Shown: positions 12,525-23,268 of the stretch, one piece after another
How positions within the stretch are numbered: position 1 is the stretch's first letter
Layout: each line of letters begins with the position of its first letter
Assembly: GCA_021613535.1 (NCBI GenBank)
Contig: CP075492.1
Span: 1,798,001 to 1,862,000 of the forward strand
Direction: 5' to 3'
DNA length: 64,000 nucleotides
DNA from: Adineta vaga
Taxonomy: Eukaryota > Rotifera
The notes under the pieces: generated by a model
What the model saw: only the letters and a program-made list of their open reading frames with translations
What the model was told of the DNA's origin: nothing
Database searches by the model: none
Program-made: the position numbers and the translations under genes

Positions 12525-13571
12525 TTACTGTGTTTTGGAATAAATGTATGCTCCTAAATATAAACTGATTTATAAGATATAGTGAGTATTAAAAATACCT
12601 TCATATGGTGGTTCTAATAAGAGTTTTTCAGGAATAACTTGTTTTAAATGAATGACATGAAGATCAGGTGCTGGACTAAATTGAGATTGAACTATCATAT
12701 GAGTGCCAGGTAAAAGAAGAATTTCATCTTCAGTCACAAAATGTGAATGATCACGTATTGTTCGACCATTGATTGCTTCTACTGAGAATAATGTTCGTTT
12801 ACCACTATTACCCAAAAACATGTTGTTCTCAAGTACAGTCATTTCAGTAGTGCATGATGAAAACGCCCACCATGTCAGTTGTCTACCAGGTGGAAAATCT
12901 GTACTAAGATTTTGAGTTACTCCTCGCCAAACAGTCGATGGCGGAGCACATGGTAATTTGACTAAACCAGTTAAAAGTAACTTCAAGTATTTGACATAAG
13001 GAATGAGATTAATACGATCACCATTTTTTAAATTAAAATTGAGTTGTGAATAAAGACTTCGATGTGGTTTATCCCATTCAATTGTGTATAAACGAATTGC
13101 AGCACTCTCATCAATTGTTAGGCCATTATGTGGTTTTTCAGGTGTTTCATCTATCGCTAGCTGAACATAAAACAACAGATTATGAAAGATGTGACACAAT
13201 GGAGCGCATGCTTTAGATAATGGCAAAAGAGGTTCATCGGCATATCCGACTAGTGGATTGAGATCCGCTGTAAAATGACCAGTAACATTAATAGTTGATG
13301 ATTGAACTAAATCATTAACAATTTCTACGATTCGTGGATTTTTCGTATATGTCATTGCAACAATATTTTGATGTTGATCCATTGTTTTTTCTTCATCAGA
13401 AATTATCAATGAATCATTTGGAATCATAGTATTCATGTTAATAACATCTTTTATCCGTTCAGTTTGAACTTGAATATCATTACCTGTTAATAATTGTCGA
13501 TTGTTCTTATCTTTATCATCTGATGTAATTACTTGTTTTAATTCAATTTGACTTTGATTACTATTGTCCAT
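12525..13571 (-). CDS. NAD(P)+:arginine ADP-ribosyltransferase domain protein (ART)
   Basis: Two exons: 13571-12599 and 12553-12525, with a 45-bp intron, phase 1, about 333 residues. The R-S-ExE fold signature is present: VWRGV (catalytic Arg), FSSCT (Ser of the STS-like strand) and EDEILLLPG (ExE). This suggests a mono-ADP-ribosyltransferase using NAD+. The first 130 residues are polar and low in recognisable domains. There is no signal peptide, so an intracellular location is likely. The short second exon ends PPYEGAYIYSKTQ. ATG 13571 is the first in frame. Related to the ART at 24517 and the ART-TPR gene at 49226. The target protein cannot be predicted. Confidence 0.85.
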
Positions 13572-15135
13572 TTTCGTTTGATTTATAATTATCAGTACCG
13601 ATAAATAGCGTATACGTTAATATAATTTTCTTTATAGTTAAAATGAAAGATAAAAAATTATTCACTTACATTTATATGAAATATTTGTTATGGCACTTTT
13701 AAACGGCTAAGTGCTGAACAGCTTCTAAGTAGGATGCGGATATCTAACAGTTTCAATCAACATCTAACTTCGTGATTAGTTAAAAAAATATAGAAAATTG
13801 TTGTTATTCAAGGAAATGTAAAGTTTCCTCAAAAAGAAAATGTTTTTATTATATTATGTTCATTTAGAATGATGAAATATTCTTCATCAGAAGCATATTC
13901 CTAGGAATGGTGTGGGTGTGGGTGTATTCGTCTATTGACACCCACAACCACACCCTCAACATTTCAACAACTATCTATGTTATTCGTGGAATGATATTTC
14001 TCAATGATGGTCAAACAATGGTTATTATGACTTTTTATAATAATAATCTTCGATTTCTAAGTCGAATAAGTCTTTTTCCAAGTCCACATAGAAAATGACG
14101 TGTGAGTGATTCATTCTTCTATGTTATATCAAATACAATCAATGTAATCGATTTTGGCTTGCATTTGAAATAGATACTATTTTAGTTTATAATCGAAATG
14201 GAACAAAATTCAACGTTTTCAACCAAATATTCAATGTTAATTTTTGTGATTAATTGCTTAAAAGAAATTCTCAAAAACATACTGTACATTAAAATTAATA
14301 CTCTGATTTTCTCCATTTTGTTACAAACCAATCGAAATATTTCATTTTAATGAATTTATCTATAAACATACGAGAACCTCTTGACCCTGTGTGAACTAAA
14401 GTTTTGATTATTATCAGCATATACTCATCGAACGATTGTTATATCTTATCTATGTAAAAAGTATATTGTATATTTATATGAAGGCTCATTTATTTGATAA
14501 TGTCCTATTACAATGGAAAATGTGGCAAAAAAATCTAACTCAATTTTATAGTTTCTCTCTTATATTTCTTTTAATTCCAAGATAACCTATATAAAATTAG
14601 TATTGTTACATCTTTCACAGCTATGTGACACCATACGAATAAACTCATAAGAATCTATGTCTATTGTAAATCTTTTGTTTTATTTAACTTAACTATTTGA
14701 ATAATAAATTTTGGTGAAGGTTTTTCTCTTATGATTTTTAAAATTTTATTGAAACAAGTATGCAAATCGGTAACCCATAGAAATGTATGAATCATAGAGA
14801 TTTCATAACCTATTGTAGACTGAAATATTTTATATTTTATCGTGGAACTCATAAACAACATCTTTCTTTTTTTTTTCAAATGTACGTCAGCAATTCTTCT
14901 CGTTCTGTTTGTCTATGTTGTTGTGATGACGTGAATCCTAAAATTAAACTGTCGGTACGTTTTTTTCCTGCATATACATATATATATATATAAGGCAAAA
15001 TAGTAAAAAGACAGAAATAATTGAAGAATGATTGGTAATTCCCGAAATGCACGTTCAATCTATATTTCCATGGTTCCAAGTATGAATAAGATATATTTTA
15101 TTCGAAAAAAATTATTCGATTTGATTATTTAAGAT
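13572..15135. other. Intergenic with foldback and propeller-like debris
   Basis: No intact gene. It contains the foldback at 13909-13959. Immediately after it is a short open stretch (MIFLNDGQTMVIMTF, about 13991-14035) that recalls a beta-propeller blade, possibly a broken NHL-type gene. From 14100 to 15135 the sequence is AT-rich; short open frames overlap on both strands and have no recognisable content. A TA-dinucleotide run lies at about 14978-14992. Confidence 0.45.
13909..13959. repeat. Telomere-like GT/AC foldback repeat
   Basis: GGTGTGGGTGTGGGTGT on the left and ACACCCACAACCACACCCTC on the right around about 14 bases. It joins directly onto the propeller-like coding debris that follows. 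Confidence 0.75.
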
Positions 15136-15866
15136 ATGTGTTGTCAAACACGATTTGATTCAACTTATCCAAATCAATTGAATGGAATAATTCATCCACA
15201 GGAATTTGAAGAATCACTGAAAAATATTAATAAATCAGTTATTTCAATTCCATTAATAATTATTTGTGTTATTTTACCATTCTTATGTTTATTAGGTGGA
15301 ATTGCATTATTAATTGTCGGTGCTACATCGAGAGATCCAGATGCAAATAAATCTGTCTTATTTCTTGCTATTGGAGGAGGTATTGCAGGTTTTGGAATAA
15401 TTTCTCTAATTATTGGAATTTGTGTTATGCAAGCAGTACAAACATGTCGAATGAGAAAAGCTGTAGCAGAAGAATCAACTAAATATTCTAATAGATCACC
15501 CGTACCATGTGTATGGAGATTAGATGTAACGACAGTTACAGTTAGAGGATACAAAGGTAAAACTTCGTCTCGACGAATTTATACAGTAAGTATTATTTTC
15601 TTTTTTTTTCTGTAGAATAAATTCTATTGTTTCTTATATAGTTAGTGATTACTGTTGGAAGTTCTGGTGAATCCGCAAATGGAAATTATTCAAATCAAAT
15701 GTCATTGCAACCATCATCAACTTTTACACAAAAAAATCAGATATATCCTTCGCCAACACAATATGGTCAAGAATCAACAACAAAATTTTGTTCACAATGC
15801 GGAATGACAAGACCAAATCAAATGGCTAAATTTTGTGCTCAATGTGGTCAATCATTTAATAGATAA
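15136..15866 (+). CDS. Two-TM membrane protein with C-terminal zinc ribbon
   Basis: Two exons, 15136-15585 and 15642-15866, joined in phase 0 (donor ACA|GTAAGT, acceptor TATATAG), about 224 residues. Residues about 35-60 (VISIPLIIICVILPFLCLLGG) and 75-100 (FLAIGGGIAGFGIISLIIGI) are membrane segments, probably a hairpin. The cytosolic-looking C-terminus has a low-complexity Gln/Ser region, then two CxxC pairs (FCSQCG, 13 residues later FCAQCG), as in zinc-ribbon or DZANK-type domains. I do not recognise the family. Structure and splice signals look intact. Function unknown. Confidence 0.75.
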
Positions 15867-16013
15867 AAACATTTCTTATAGACAATTTAGAATATTATAC
15901 AAATCTTTGAGTTCTTCATGCTATATAGATATACTGATAAACTAATCTCTGTTTGTTCTCATATTATTTTCTAAATACATTTATAAACAGCGATGTTGTG
16001 AATAAGCTGAAAT

Positions 16014-16057
16014 AGAGGGTGTGGGTGCTAGATAGATATAGTACTCACACCCTCAAC
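16014..16057. repeat. Telomere-like GT/AC foldback repeat
   Basis: GAGGGTGTGGGTG on the left and CTCACACCCTCAAC on the right around about 17 bases. It is one of the shorter, cleaner copies. Confidence 0.75.
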
Positions 16058-16249
16058 ATAGTTTAGTTTTATGTTTTGCACAGAACGCAAAATAGAAAAA
16101 AAAAGATATAAGCCTTCATATTTTATATAGAAATAAAAAATTGCACCAAGACGAGAAATTTGATCACATGTAATAATGTACATAGTAGCTTTTAAAAAAT
16201 AACGAATAATAATAAATATATTCTCATTCAAGAAACACAAACAACATTA

Positions 16250-17233
16250 ATGTCTTTATTACTTCATACATCACCTGTTGAACTGATTTATCGAATTTTT
16301 GATCATATCGACAACGAAACACCTTTTCTATCATGTAGAGATGTTTGTAAAAGACTCAATAATATTCTAGATACATACAATCAATATCAGGTAATTTTTT
16401 TAAATTTATTATGAATCTAACGGATGTTTCATATTAAATGTTATTTTTTGAACATTTTTTTTCTCAACAATTCATGAATATGAAAAACAAGTCTACGCAT
16501 CTATTGAATATATATGGTCATTTATATTTCTTTTATAAAAGTTATTATTTTTTTACCTAATTGAACAAAAAAAGAAAAATATTGCTATTCTTCATAGACA
16601 TTCACTACATTAGAACTTCAATGGTATCAAATCGGTGATAAACGAACAAAACATCTTGCTAATGTTCTTCGACGAAATAAAGTAAAAAACAATTGGTACT
16701 ATTTTTCTTAGTCAATCATTTGATCCTTATTTTTCACAGACACTGACGACAGTCAATCTTTATGGAAATGGAATTAGTGATGAAGGAGCAGAATATTTAG
16801 CAACTGCACTACACGAAAATCAAGTAATATAACTCGTATTACTCTTTTTCTTATATAGTTACTAATTTTTACAGACATTAACTACACTTTATCTCGGAGA
16901 AAATCTTATCAATAATGAAGGAGCCAAGCAATTTGCTAACGCTTTACAACAAAATAAGGTTATACAATATTTCCTATTCTTGTTTTTTTTTGGTTGATTA
17001 ATTATTTTACAGACGTTAACCAAACTTAGTCTTTATGGTAATAATATTGGTGATGAAGGAGCAGAATATCTTGCAAATGCTCTACGACAAAATAAAGTAA
17101 CATCATTCGTACTAATATTTTTCATATTTATGTATTCTTTTCTTAGACATTAGTCGTGCTTGATCTAACGAGTAATAATATTAGTGACAAAGCACAACAA
17201 CGTATCAACAGAATACTCGGAAATAGTGAATGA
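16250..17233 (+). CDS. F-box plus leucine-rich-repeat protein, one LRR per exon
   Basis: Six exons, all phase 0: 16250-16390, 16598-16681, 16740-16823, 16875-16958, 17013-17096, 17147-17233, about 187 residues. Exon 1 encodes an F-box-like start (TSPVELIYRIFDHIDNETPF). Exons 2-5 are each exactly 84 bp and encode one 28-residue LRR of the ribonuclease-inhibitor type (TLTTVNLYGNGISDEGAEYLATAL). Exon 6 adds a final partial repeat and stop. F-box proteins commonly serve as substrate receptors of SCF ubiquitin ligases, with LRRs contacting the substrate. It is short compared with most FBXL proteins. ATG 16250 directly precedes the F-box. No frameshift seen. Confidence 0.85.
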
Positions 17234-17408
17234 ATGAAAAGATAATAATTTTCAAGAGAAAGTCAATAGGGCGAAATTTAAACTATCCCAATCTAATGTT
17301 GATAATCAAATTGATGTTTTTTTTCTCAAATTAATAAAAAATTTATTCATAAAAACAATTTAGAAAGAAAAATATGACAGATATTCAAAACCATTTGCTT
17401 CTCTGACT

Positions 17409-17664
17409 GTATGATCGATTATCTGGCAAGCTATATCAGAATTTTGAGAATATACTCGCACAATTTCACAATATTGTTATTGAAGTCAATGTATTTACAC
17501 TGCCGGATGAATGTGTTGATTTTCTCACGGAAATGTTGAGCAAACAATTATTACCTCTTTTTCATAATATTCCTCAACTATATCATATTTATATTTTTGA
17601 TGAGAATGAAACATCATATAAAGAAGAGATAAACAAATGGGTAAAAATCGACGGATTTTTTTAA
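17409..17664 (+). pseudogene. Orphan N-terminal domain of an ART-TPR-type protein
   Basis: One open stretch reads VNVFTLPDECVDFLTEM, then LLPLFHNIPQLYHIYIF and KWVKIDGFF. It aligns with the N-terminal domain of the ART-TPR protein at 49226-51481 (ISSDECIDYLTEL, LIPLIKDISQIYSIYIF, KVKDIF). Conserved are the DEC-xDxLTE and LxPLxxxIxQxxxIYIF motifs and the spacing. No start codon is in place. A stop follows GFF, and the telomere-like foldback begins 11 bases later. The catalytic and TPR parts are missing, so this is a truncated remnant. Confidence 0.7.
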
Positions 17665-17675
17665 TGGAATCAAAC

Positions 17676-17735
17676 TTGAGGGTGTGGGTGGATATAAGTG
17701 AGGATATGAGATGAGTAAAACACCCACACCCTCAA
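17676..17735. repeat. Telomere-like GT/AC foldback repeat at a gene truncation
   Basis: TTGAGGGTGTGGGTG on the left is the exact reverse complement of CACCCACACCCTCAA on the right, 30 bases apart. It lies right behind the truncated ART-TPR N-terminal fragment. Confidence 0.85.
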
Positions 17736-20551
17736 ATCGATTGAAATTAATTTTCTTGACAAAAAAAAACGAAGAATGTAGTATTAAATCAGATTTTCTG
17801 TACTATTTTTTTTACGTGGGATGTCAAAGTGCATCAAAATATACTAAGCACGTGCATAAAGAAAATGATCCACGAATTAAGAAAAATCGAAAGGACAAAA
17901 GCCATGCATGCGGCGCATGCCAACGAGAGCGCCATAGTAATTTCCAAATAAAAGTGTAGCTTCAATTTATTTAAAATCAATATATCAAGGGGCAACAAAC
18001 TGATTCATGATATCATGATTTCACTGCTTTTAAATAATGATATCAGTTTTAGAATTCCTTCAAAACACATAAAAACGGCATGAAATTATAAAAGACCAAC
18101 ACTGAAGGATGAAACTAGTCGGATCGTTAAAATCCAAAAAAAGCAAGCAAAATATTAGAAATAAATAGAAATTAATAAAATCACTTTTAATTATATAAGT
18201 GAGGGTTTTTCGCTGGCTTATATTGATTTCTAATTATTTCTCATAGTTCCAGATAGTTTCTAAAAATTTTCGATAAGTTCTCACATCTCCTAGGCAGATT
18301 CTTATGCGTTGTATGTGAATAGTGATTCCAAGATGTTAAAATCAGTTCGTTCCTCCTTGTGATATGTGCATGTTCGCCACATATATTATCAATTTTTTAA
18401 TAACTTGATACATCATCCATAAGAAGTTTACTAGTTTAATACGTTGTGATACGTCTGATATGTTACTTAGCTTTTCAATATGAACGATATTACAGATGGT
18501 CAGATGGCAACTGCTTGATATATCAGTTATCTATTATTTTTCACAAATACTGATCGAACAACGAGAAGTCCATGAGGTATCAAATATCGCTTATTTTCAC
18601 AACACTATAAAGCAGTTAATCACTTTCAATTTATGAGAGATTACTTTCTAACAGATGCGTTATTAGTGATCGATCGATCGATGTGTACATATAGTCGCTG
18701 CACGACCATAGAAAAACACCATTCTCCTCCCTACTCATTTTCATCCACCACTCCATCCTCAAACATCAATCAATAACAGAAGGTGAGTTTTCGAAGTATT
18801 CCAAGTTACTTACGACGCGTTTCGTCCTTGCTTTAATGGATTCGTCAGATCAATTTGAATTGAATTTATTTGGATAAAATAGTCTGTCAGAAATCAAAAG
18901 AAAGTTATAAGAGTCAATGAAAAGACTGTCAGCAGCAATTTAAAGTCGAGATAAGCTTCATTTATATATTTGGTTGATCTCTTTATGAGACTCGAACCAT
19001 GTATCTCCTCCTGCATCCGAGCAGATATTCTATCAATTGAATGAAAAGAGATTTTTTAGCTTCAATCACGCGCAATTGTTCTTATCTTATAAAACAAAAG
19101 ATACATTTGGTTGTGTATACATAGACGAATATGAGTCGCGGCTTTCTAGCTACCGATACGCGCCCTCGTGCCGTTGCAACTAAGAAGAAGTTGTGTATAA
19201 CGTGCGGACAAAATTCTTTTCCTTCAAGGGAAATCGTTTTGAAAAGTTTCGAATACTTTTCATATCAGACTAGAAAAGGCACATCTCAGTGGAAGGTATG
19301 TCGTTTAGTTTATTCTTGCCCATATGACTAATGAGATGATGATTATTGTGAGTATGTATTCTGAAGAGTAGATCAAAGCAGTTATCTCGAGAACATATTT
19401 TCCAAAAAGAATAGTTCCAGTGTCGATTAATGATCGAAAAATGAGCAGCAACGAAGTTAAAATAGAATTTTCGAGAAACGAACGAAATTGTACTTCGAAA
19501 ATAGAAAGTATATTGAAAATTTGTTCGCAAAGTAAAATCAAGATTGAAAAAAAGGTGATTAGTAAGAAATTTGATTAAATAGATTCATACTTGAAAGAAG
19601 AAGTTAGTATTGAATTATTCTTGAGATTCATTATATTGAAAGTGAGGTACTTGGATCCTCATATGCCTACCATACAGGGTTACCTAGGTGCCTATGTGGC
19701 CATCCTATGAGAGACCGGACGAGGACCTAAGCATCTTTCATGGAGTAGCTATATGTGAATCCAAGTACTCCTCATAGGGTAACTAGATGGGGACGTAAGA
19801 ACCTTGACATGGTTGTTTTTTACCAATGCTATAAGCGCTTTAACTTCAAAACGTTTAAAGTTAAAGTTCCACCAGTAACAAGACTTCGACCATGAGCAGG
19901 GTGTCGGCCAGTAAACACTCCAGTTCATGTCTATCGCAAGGCATCTCTTGGTGTCGATTTGTAGTGCTTTTTTGACCTTGTACTCGGTTCGGTGTCTTTT
20001 CCTTTGACATTAAGTGGCAATAAGTGAATGGAGCAGCTCGGTTCTATATATGAAAATAAGCAAGGATTGGATCGTCAATGTTTGCCACTATCTACGCGGT
20101 AGAGCAAATGATTCAAAAATGAAAAAAACTCAAACTAAAAATGTAAAAATCCTTAACTTCAGATTTTCGAAGGAGCCATAAACTCAATTTAATGTTTTAT
20201 TCAAGCGTATTTCATTTTACGATGTATTTTGATGCACATGAGCCTCGTCACTTCACTAACACTTTTAAACTAACTCTAACCTTGGACTTCGAAACCGCTA
20301 ATCAGGTATCGTGTTGTCGAAATTTTAGTAAAGGATTTTAATTTTTGAGCCAGTCGTCTTTTGTTAGGACGACAAATAGACTTGCTTATCTTCCTGATCT
20401 TCTGTACCGTTCGCAGTCTCATCTCTCTTCTTCTCTGTATACCACGCCCTACTACATATGCATACTCAGTCTTATGCATTCCTATCTTGTGTCAGTTTTT
20501 TAACGCGTATCTGTTGTATGTATTTATTTATTTTTCATAAGCAGCCTCTTA
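17736..20551. other. Long intergenic stretch, mostly featureless
   Basis: No gene is supported. A 66-codon open frame at 19131-19331 begins MSRGFLATDTRP and has a CITCG motif but no family resemblance; it could be an isolated exon. GATCGATCGATCGAT-type text sits near 18669. The inverted-repeat element at 19644-19773 is listed separately. From about 20200 the sequence leads into the GC-rich gene. Confidence 0.45.
19644..19773. repeat. Inverted-repeat (foldback) element, about 130 bp
   Basis: Left arm 19644-19664 (GAGGTACTTGGATCCTCATAT) is matched by right arm 19751-19773 (ATATGTGAATCCAAGTACTCC and two further bases) in inverted orientation with few mismatches. A direct similarity also exists between CAGGGTTACCTAGGTG (about 19675) and AGGGTAACTAGATGG (about 19776). 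No clear target duplication found. Confidence 0.5.
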
Positions 20552-20564
20552 AAACAACTTACCA
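20552..20564 (+). promoter_or_regulatory. Spliced-leader-like sequence next to the start codon
   Basis: ACAACTTACCAA directly precedes and overlaps the ATG of the GC-rich gene. From memory, the 23-nt bdelloid spliced leader contains ACAACTTACCAA near its 3' end. A 12-base match could be chance. If real, the gene copy may have arrived through a trans-spliced mRNA. The leader sequence was not verified. Confidence 0.3.
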
Positions 20565-22010
20565 ATGAAGGGTGGACCAATAATTACCATGTTTATGCAA
20601 TGCGTGCTGCTTGTGCTTGGCGACAAGTGGGACCAGTACAACGATCCGTCGACTTGGAACCCGTCGTTCCGATACGAGCTCGACAAACTGCCGACGAGCG
20701 GTCAGTCACGGAAGATCCCATGGAGTGACACGTACTGGCCGAGCTATCGTGGTGGCATCGCGAATCGTTGGCAGGACGAAAAGAACAGCTATCCCGGCTT
20801 CGACTACAAGCTGTATACGCTGGAAGAGCTGAAGAACGGTAGTGTCGACCTCAACATCCTATCACCGGCGGAAAAATTCGATATCTTCAATTCACGCTAT
20901 GACTACCCGCTGTTGAACTCGGAGTGGCATCGCTGCAACCTCAATGACGCGCGTTGGGAGGGCATTTGTCACGGTTGGGCACCGGCTGCGATCCATTACG
21001 AGGAACCGAAGAACGTGACGGTGAAAAACAAAGAAGGCCTTGAAATTTCGTTCGGCTCGAGTGACGTGAAGGCGCTGCTATCGTACTTTTTGGCACAATT
21101 CGCGTCGGGCCACGAGAAGACACAATTCATTGCTGAGCGATGCAACACGGACATCAACAATACACCCCAAAAGGCCGACAGCGCCGAGTGCAGGGACACC
21201 AACCCCGGAACTTTCCACGTCATGCTGACGAACATGATCGGCTTCATGAGCACGGCATTTGTCGGTGACGTCGAGCGTAGCAGCGAGGTATGGAACCAGC
21301 CGATCACCAAGTACGAATATACCCTCGGCAACACGAGCACGCCGACAAATACTTCAGCGCCCGGAACGGTCAAGCAACAGTCGGTGAGCTTAACGATGTA
21401 CTACGTTAAAGAGACCCCTCCATTACCAACAGCACACGAGCCACAGATTGTCGACAAGAACTACAACTACCTCCTAGACCTTGACGCGGACGGAACCATC
21501 CTTGGCGGCTCCTATGACGAGAATCAGTGGGAGCGCATCGATTTTATGTGGGCCCAGGAGGAGCCGGAGTTTTTCGGCTATTTCGAGCAACTCGACAAGA
21601 TCTACAAGGCGTCGATTGGTGGTGGCGAAAGAAGGCATTTAATGTCGCGTCGTCCTCGTGTTAGTCTGAAGGACTACCATGCGACGAAAGTGACGACCGG
21701 TGGCATCATTCTGTCATCGTACAATGCGAGCACGCGCCGCTCGTGGTTGGTACCTGCTAACCCTAACAATGGCGTGCGGCTACAATTCAGATCCTTCAAC
21801 ACACGCCGTTTCACCGACTATGTTCGCGTGTTCGAGGTAGAGGACGGCCAGGTCGCTGCGCCGATTGCCGTGCTACACGGCTCGTCGTTGCCCAGAGACA
21901 TCGTTCTTCGCCCAGGCGTTTCGGTGCTTGTCACGTTCAGTGTTGACCAGAAGGCCGCGCACCGCATGTCGTTGGCAAAGGGTACTGGCTTTGAGCTCTT
22001 CGTCCTGTGA
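20565..22010 (+). CDS. Transglutaminase-elicitor family protein with CUB-like C-terminus, probable horizontal acquisition
   Basis: Single 481-residue exon, conspicuously GC-rich against AT-rich flanks. Residues 1-19 are hydrophobic and look like a signal peptide. The body resembles the transglutaminase-elicitor family known from oomycetes (Phytophthora GP42 type) and some bacteria: PWSDTYWPSYRGGIANRW (about 50-67), EGICHGWAPAA with a likely catalytic Cys (about 131), FHVMLTNMIG with a candidate His (about 217), and VWNQPITKYEY (about 242). The last matches the region of the plant-recognised Pep-13 epitope. Such enzymes cross-link Gln and Lys side chains. Residues about 375-481 (VRLQFRSFNT, DYVRVFEVEDGQ, GFELFV) look CUB-like, a metazoan-type extracellular domain. 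No introns, frameshifts or stops. A cysteine-protease-like activity is the main alternative to transglutaminase. Confidence 0.8.
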   Translation: MKGGPIITMFMQCVLLVLGDKWDQYNDPSTWNPSFRYELDKLPTSGQSRKIPWSDTYWPSYRGGIANRWQDEKNSYPGFDYKLYTLEELKNGSVDLNILSPAEKFDIFNSRYDYPLLNSEWHRCNLNDARWEGICHGWAPAAIHYEEPKNVTVKNKEGLEISFGSSDVKALLSYFLAQFASGHEKTQFIAERCNTDINNTPQKADSAECRDTNPGTFHVMLTNMIGFMSTAFVGDVERSSEVWNQPITKYEYTLGNTSTPTNTSAPGTVKQQSVSLTMYYVKETPPLPTAHEPQIVDKNYNYLLDLDADGTILGGSYDENQWERIDFMWAQEEPEFFGYFEQLDKIYKASIGGGERRHLMSRRPRVSLKDYHATKVTTGGIILSSYNASTRRSWLVPANPNNGVRLQFRSFNTRRFTDYVRVFEVEDGQVAAPIAVLHGSSLPRDIVLRPGVSVLVTFSVDQKAAHRMSLAKGTGFELFVL

Positions 22011-23268
22011 GAAGATAGTCACCACTTTCCATCTTTCTTGTTTGTTGCTTTTTTCCGTTGTTACTTTATTGTGTTGTACTTTTATGTGCTTACACTTCTA
22101 ATTAAATTTGAAATCGAAGGAGGAAAAGAAAAAGCTGCAACTAATCACTACACACACTGAACCTACAAGGAGAAGGCAGTGGGGCAGTGAAACTACCAGG
22201 GAGATATAGCAGACGTTCAACAAAAACTGGGGCAAAAGTACGGTGGGTATGACCAACACAAGTCTTTTGAGCAAAACATGGATAATAACTAGGGGAGTAG
22301 AGCTAGCTGAAAGACATCACAGAAGTTCCTCTTTACTTCCGAAGTCCAACTATATTAGTAAATGTAATTGATGATTGGCTTTCATTTGCCTTACTCTTTT
22401 TATACAAAAAGAGTGGCCTACGCATATTACTCCTTCTCTTCTGAAGGTAATACTTCATTACGTACATGTCCTGGGTATTTTGTCCAGTTAATGCAAACGA
22501 ATCTTTCGTTTCCACGAATAGTGACCGAAGAACAAATCTCAGAGCTACTCCTGTTGGGTTTGGGCAAGAAATGGGAAAAGAGGAAAAACCCAAGCGAAGT
22601 TAGGCAAGGTGTATGAGAAAAAGTCCTTTCTCAATACTGCAGTGGATAATGCACTGATAGATCTTAACGATTTCAGTTTATTCAGGAACTCATGAATCTT
22701 TTCTAAGCAGATGTCTACCATTGTTTTAAATGATAGCTTATCTACCCACTTTACTTCCAGGCACTTGAAGCACCTAACCATTTCTAACTTCTGTCCTGTC
22801 ATGTAAATGTCTACTACTAGTCTTTTGATCTGGAAGTGAAAGACTTGGACAACACATTTACCATAGTTAGTTGACTGTTTTCAGAATACTGAACTACAGT
22901 GCAGCCGAATGGATTTTTCCTCTTATGTATTTTTAACTTCTTACGATTTTGGTTCAACCGTCTTTCGCTAATCAGTACATCATGGGAAAGCGCAAAACTT
23001 GCTGCATTTTGTGGTGTATCAGTTACAAGTAACCGACGAAGTTAAGCGAATGAAAACTGTATAACAAAAAGATTTTTTCATGTACAGTTTTATTTCCCTA
23101 TCTCGATTGAGAAGAGAAAATACTTTTTTACATAGATAGCTGATCATAAAAAACATTACTTCCACGCACAATGGCGCAGTTACGATATACATTCACTATT
23201 TCTTCTGTCGAAAGCAATAAAAATGTTTGTGAAAGTGATGTTGGAAGGGTTGTCTTTCTTATTGGATG
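22011..23268. other. Intergenic, no gene seen
   Basis: Short open frames exist at 22333-22802 on both strands but overlap each other and show no domain or consistent codon bias. AATTAAAT near 22099 may belong to the 3' end of the GC-rich gene. Base composition returns to AT-rich by about 22090. Confidence 0.5.

Noticed and set aside
12470-12525. Fusion of the ART gene with the FG-GAP gene into one transcript
   Set aside because: It would need a 24-bp intron (GTAAGT...TTTTAG), shorter than any other here, and the phases do not match; the ART frame has its own stop at 12525.
14787-15079. Overlapping small open frames on both strands near a TA repeat
   Set aside because: No domain, no splice context, and low-complexity sequence.
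19131-19331. 66-codon open frame beginning MSRGFLATDTRP
   Set aside because: Has a real ATG and a CxxC pair but no similarity I know and no convincing partner exon; kept only as a note in the intergenic entry.
20611-22101. Arg/Ser-rich open frames on both strands over the transglutaminase-like gene
   Set aside because: Shadow frames produced by its high GC content.
22333-22802. Three overlapping open frames of 82-86 codons
   Set aside because: They overlap on opposite strands, and none has protein-like composition.
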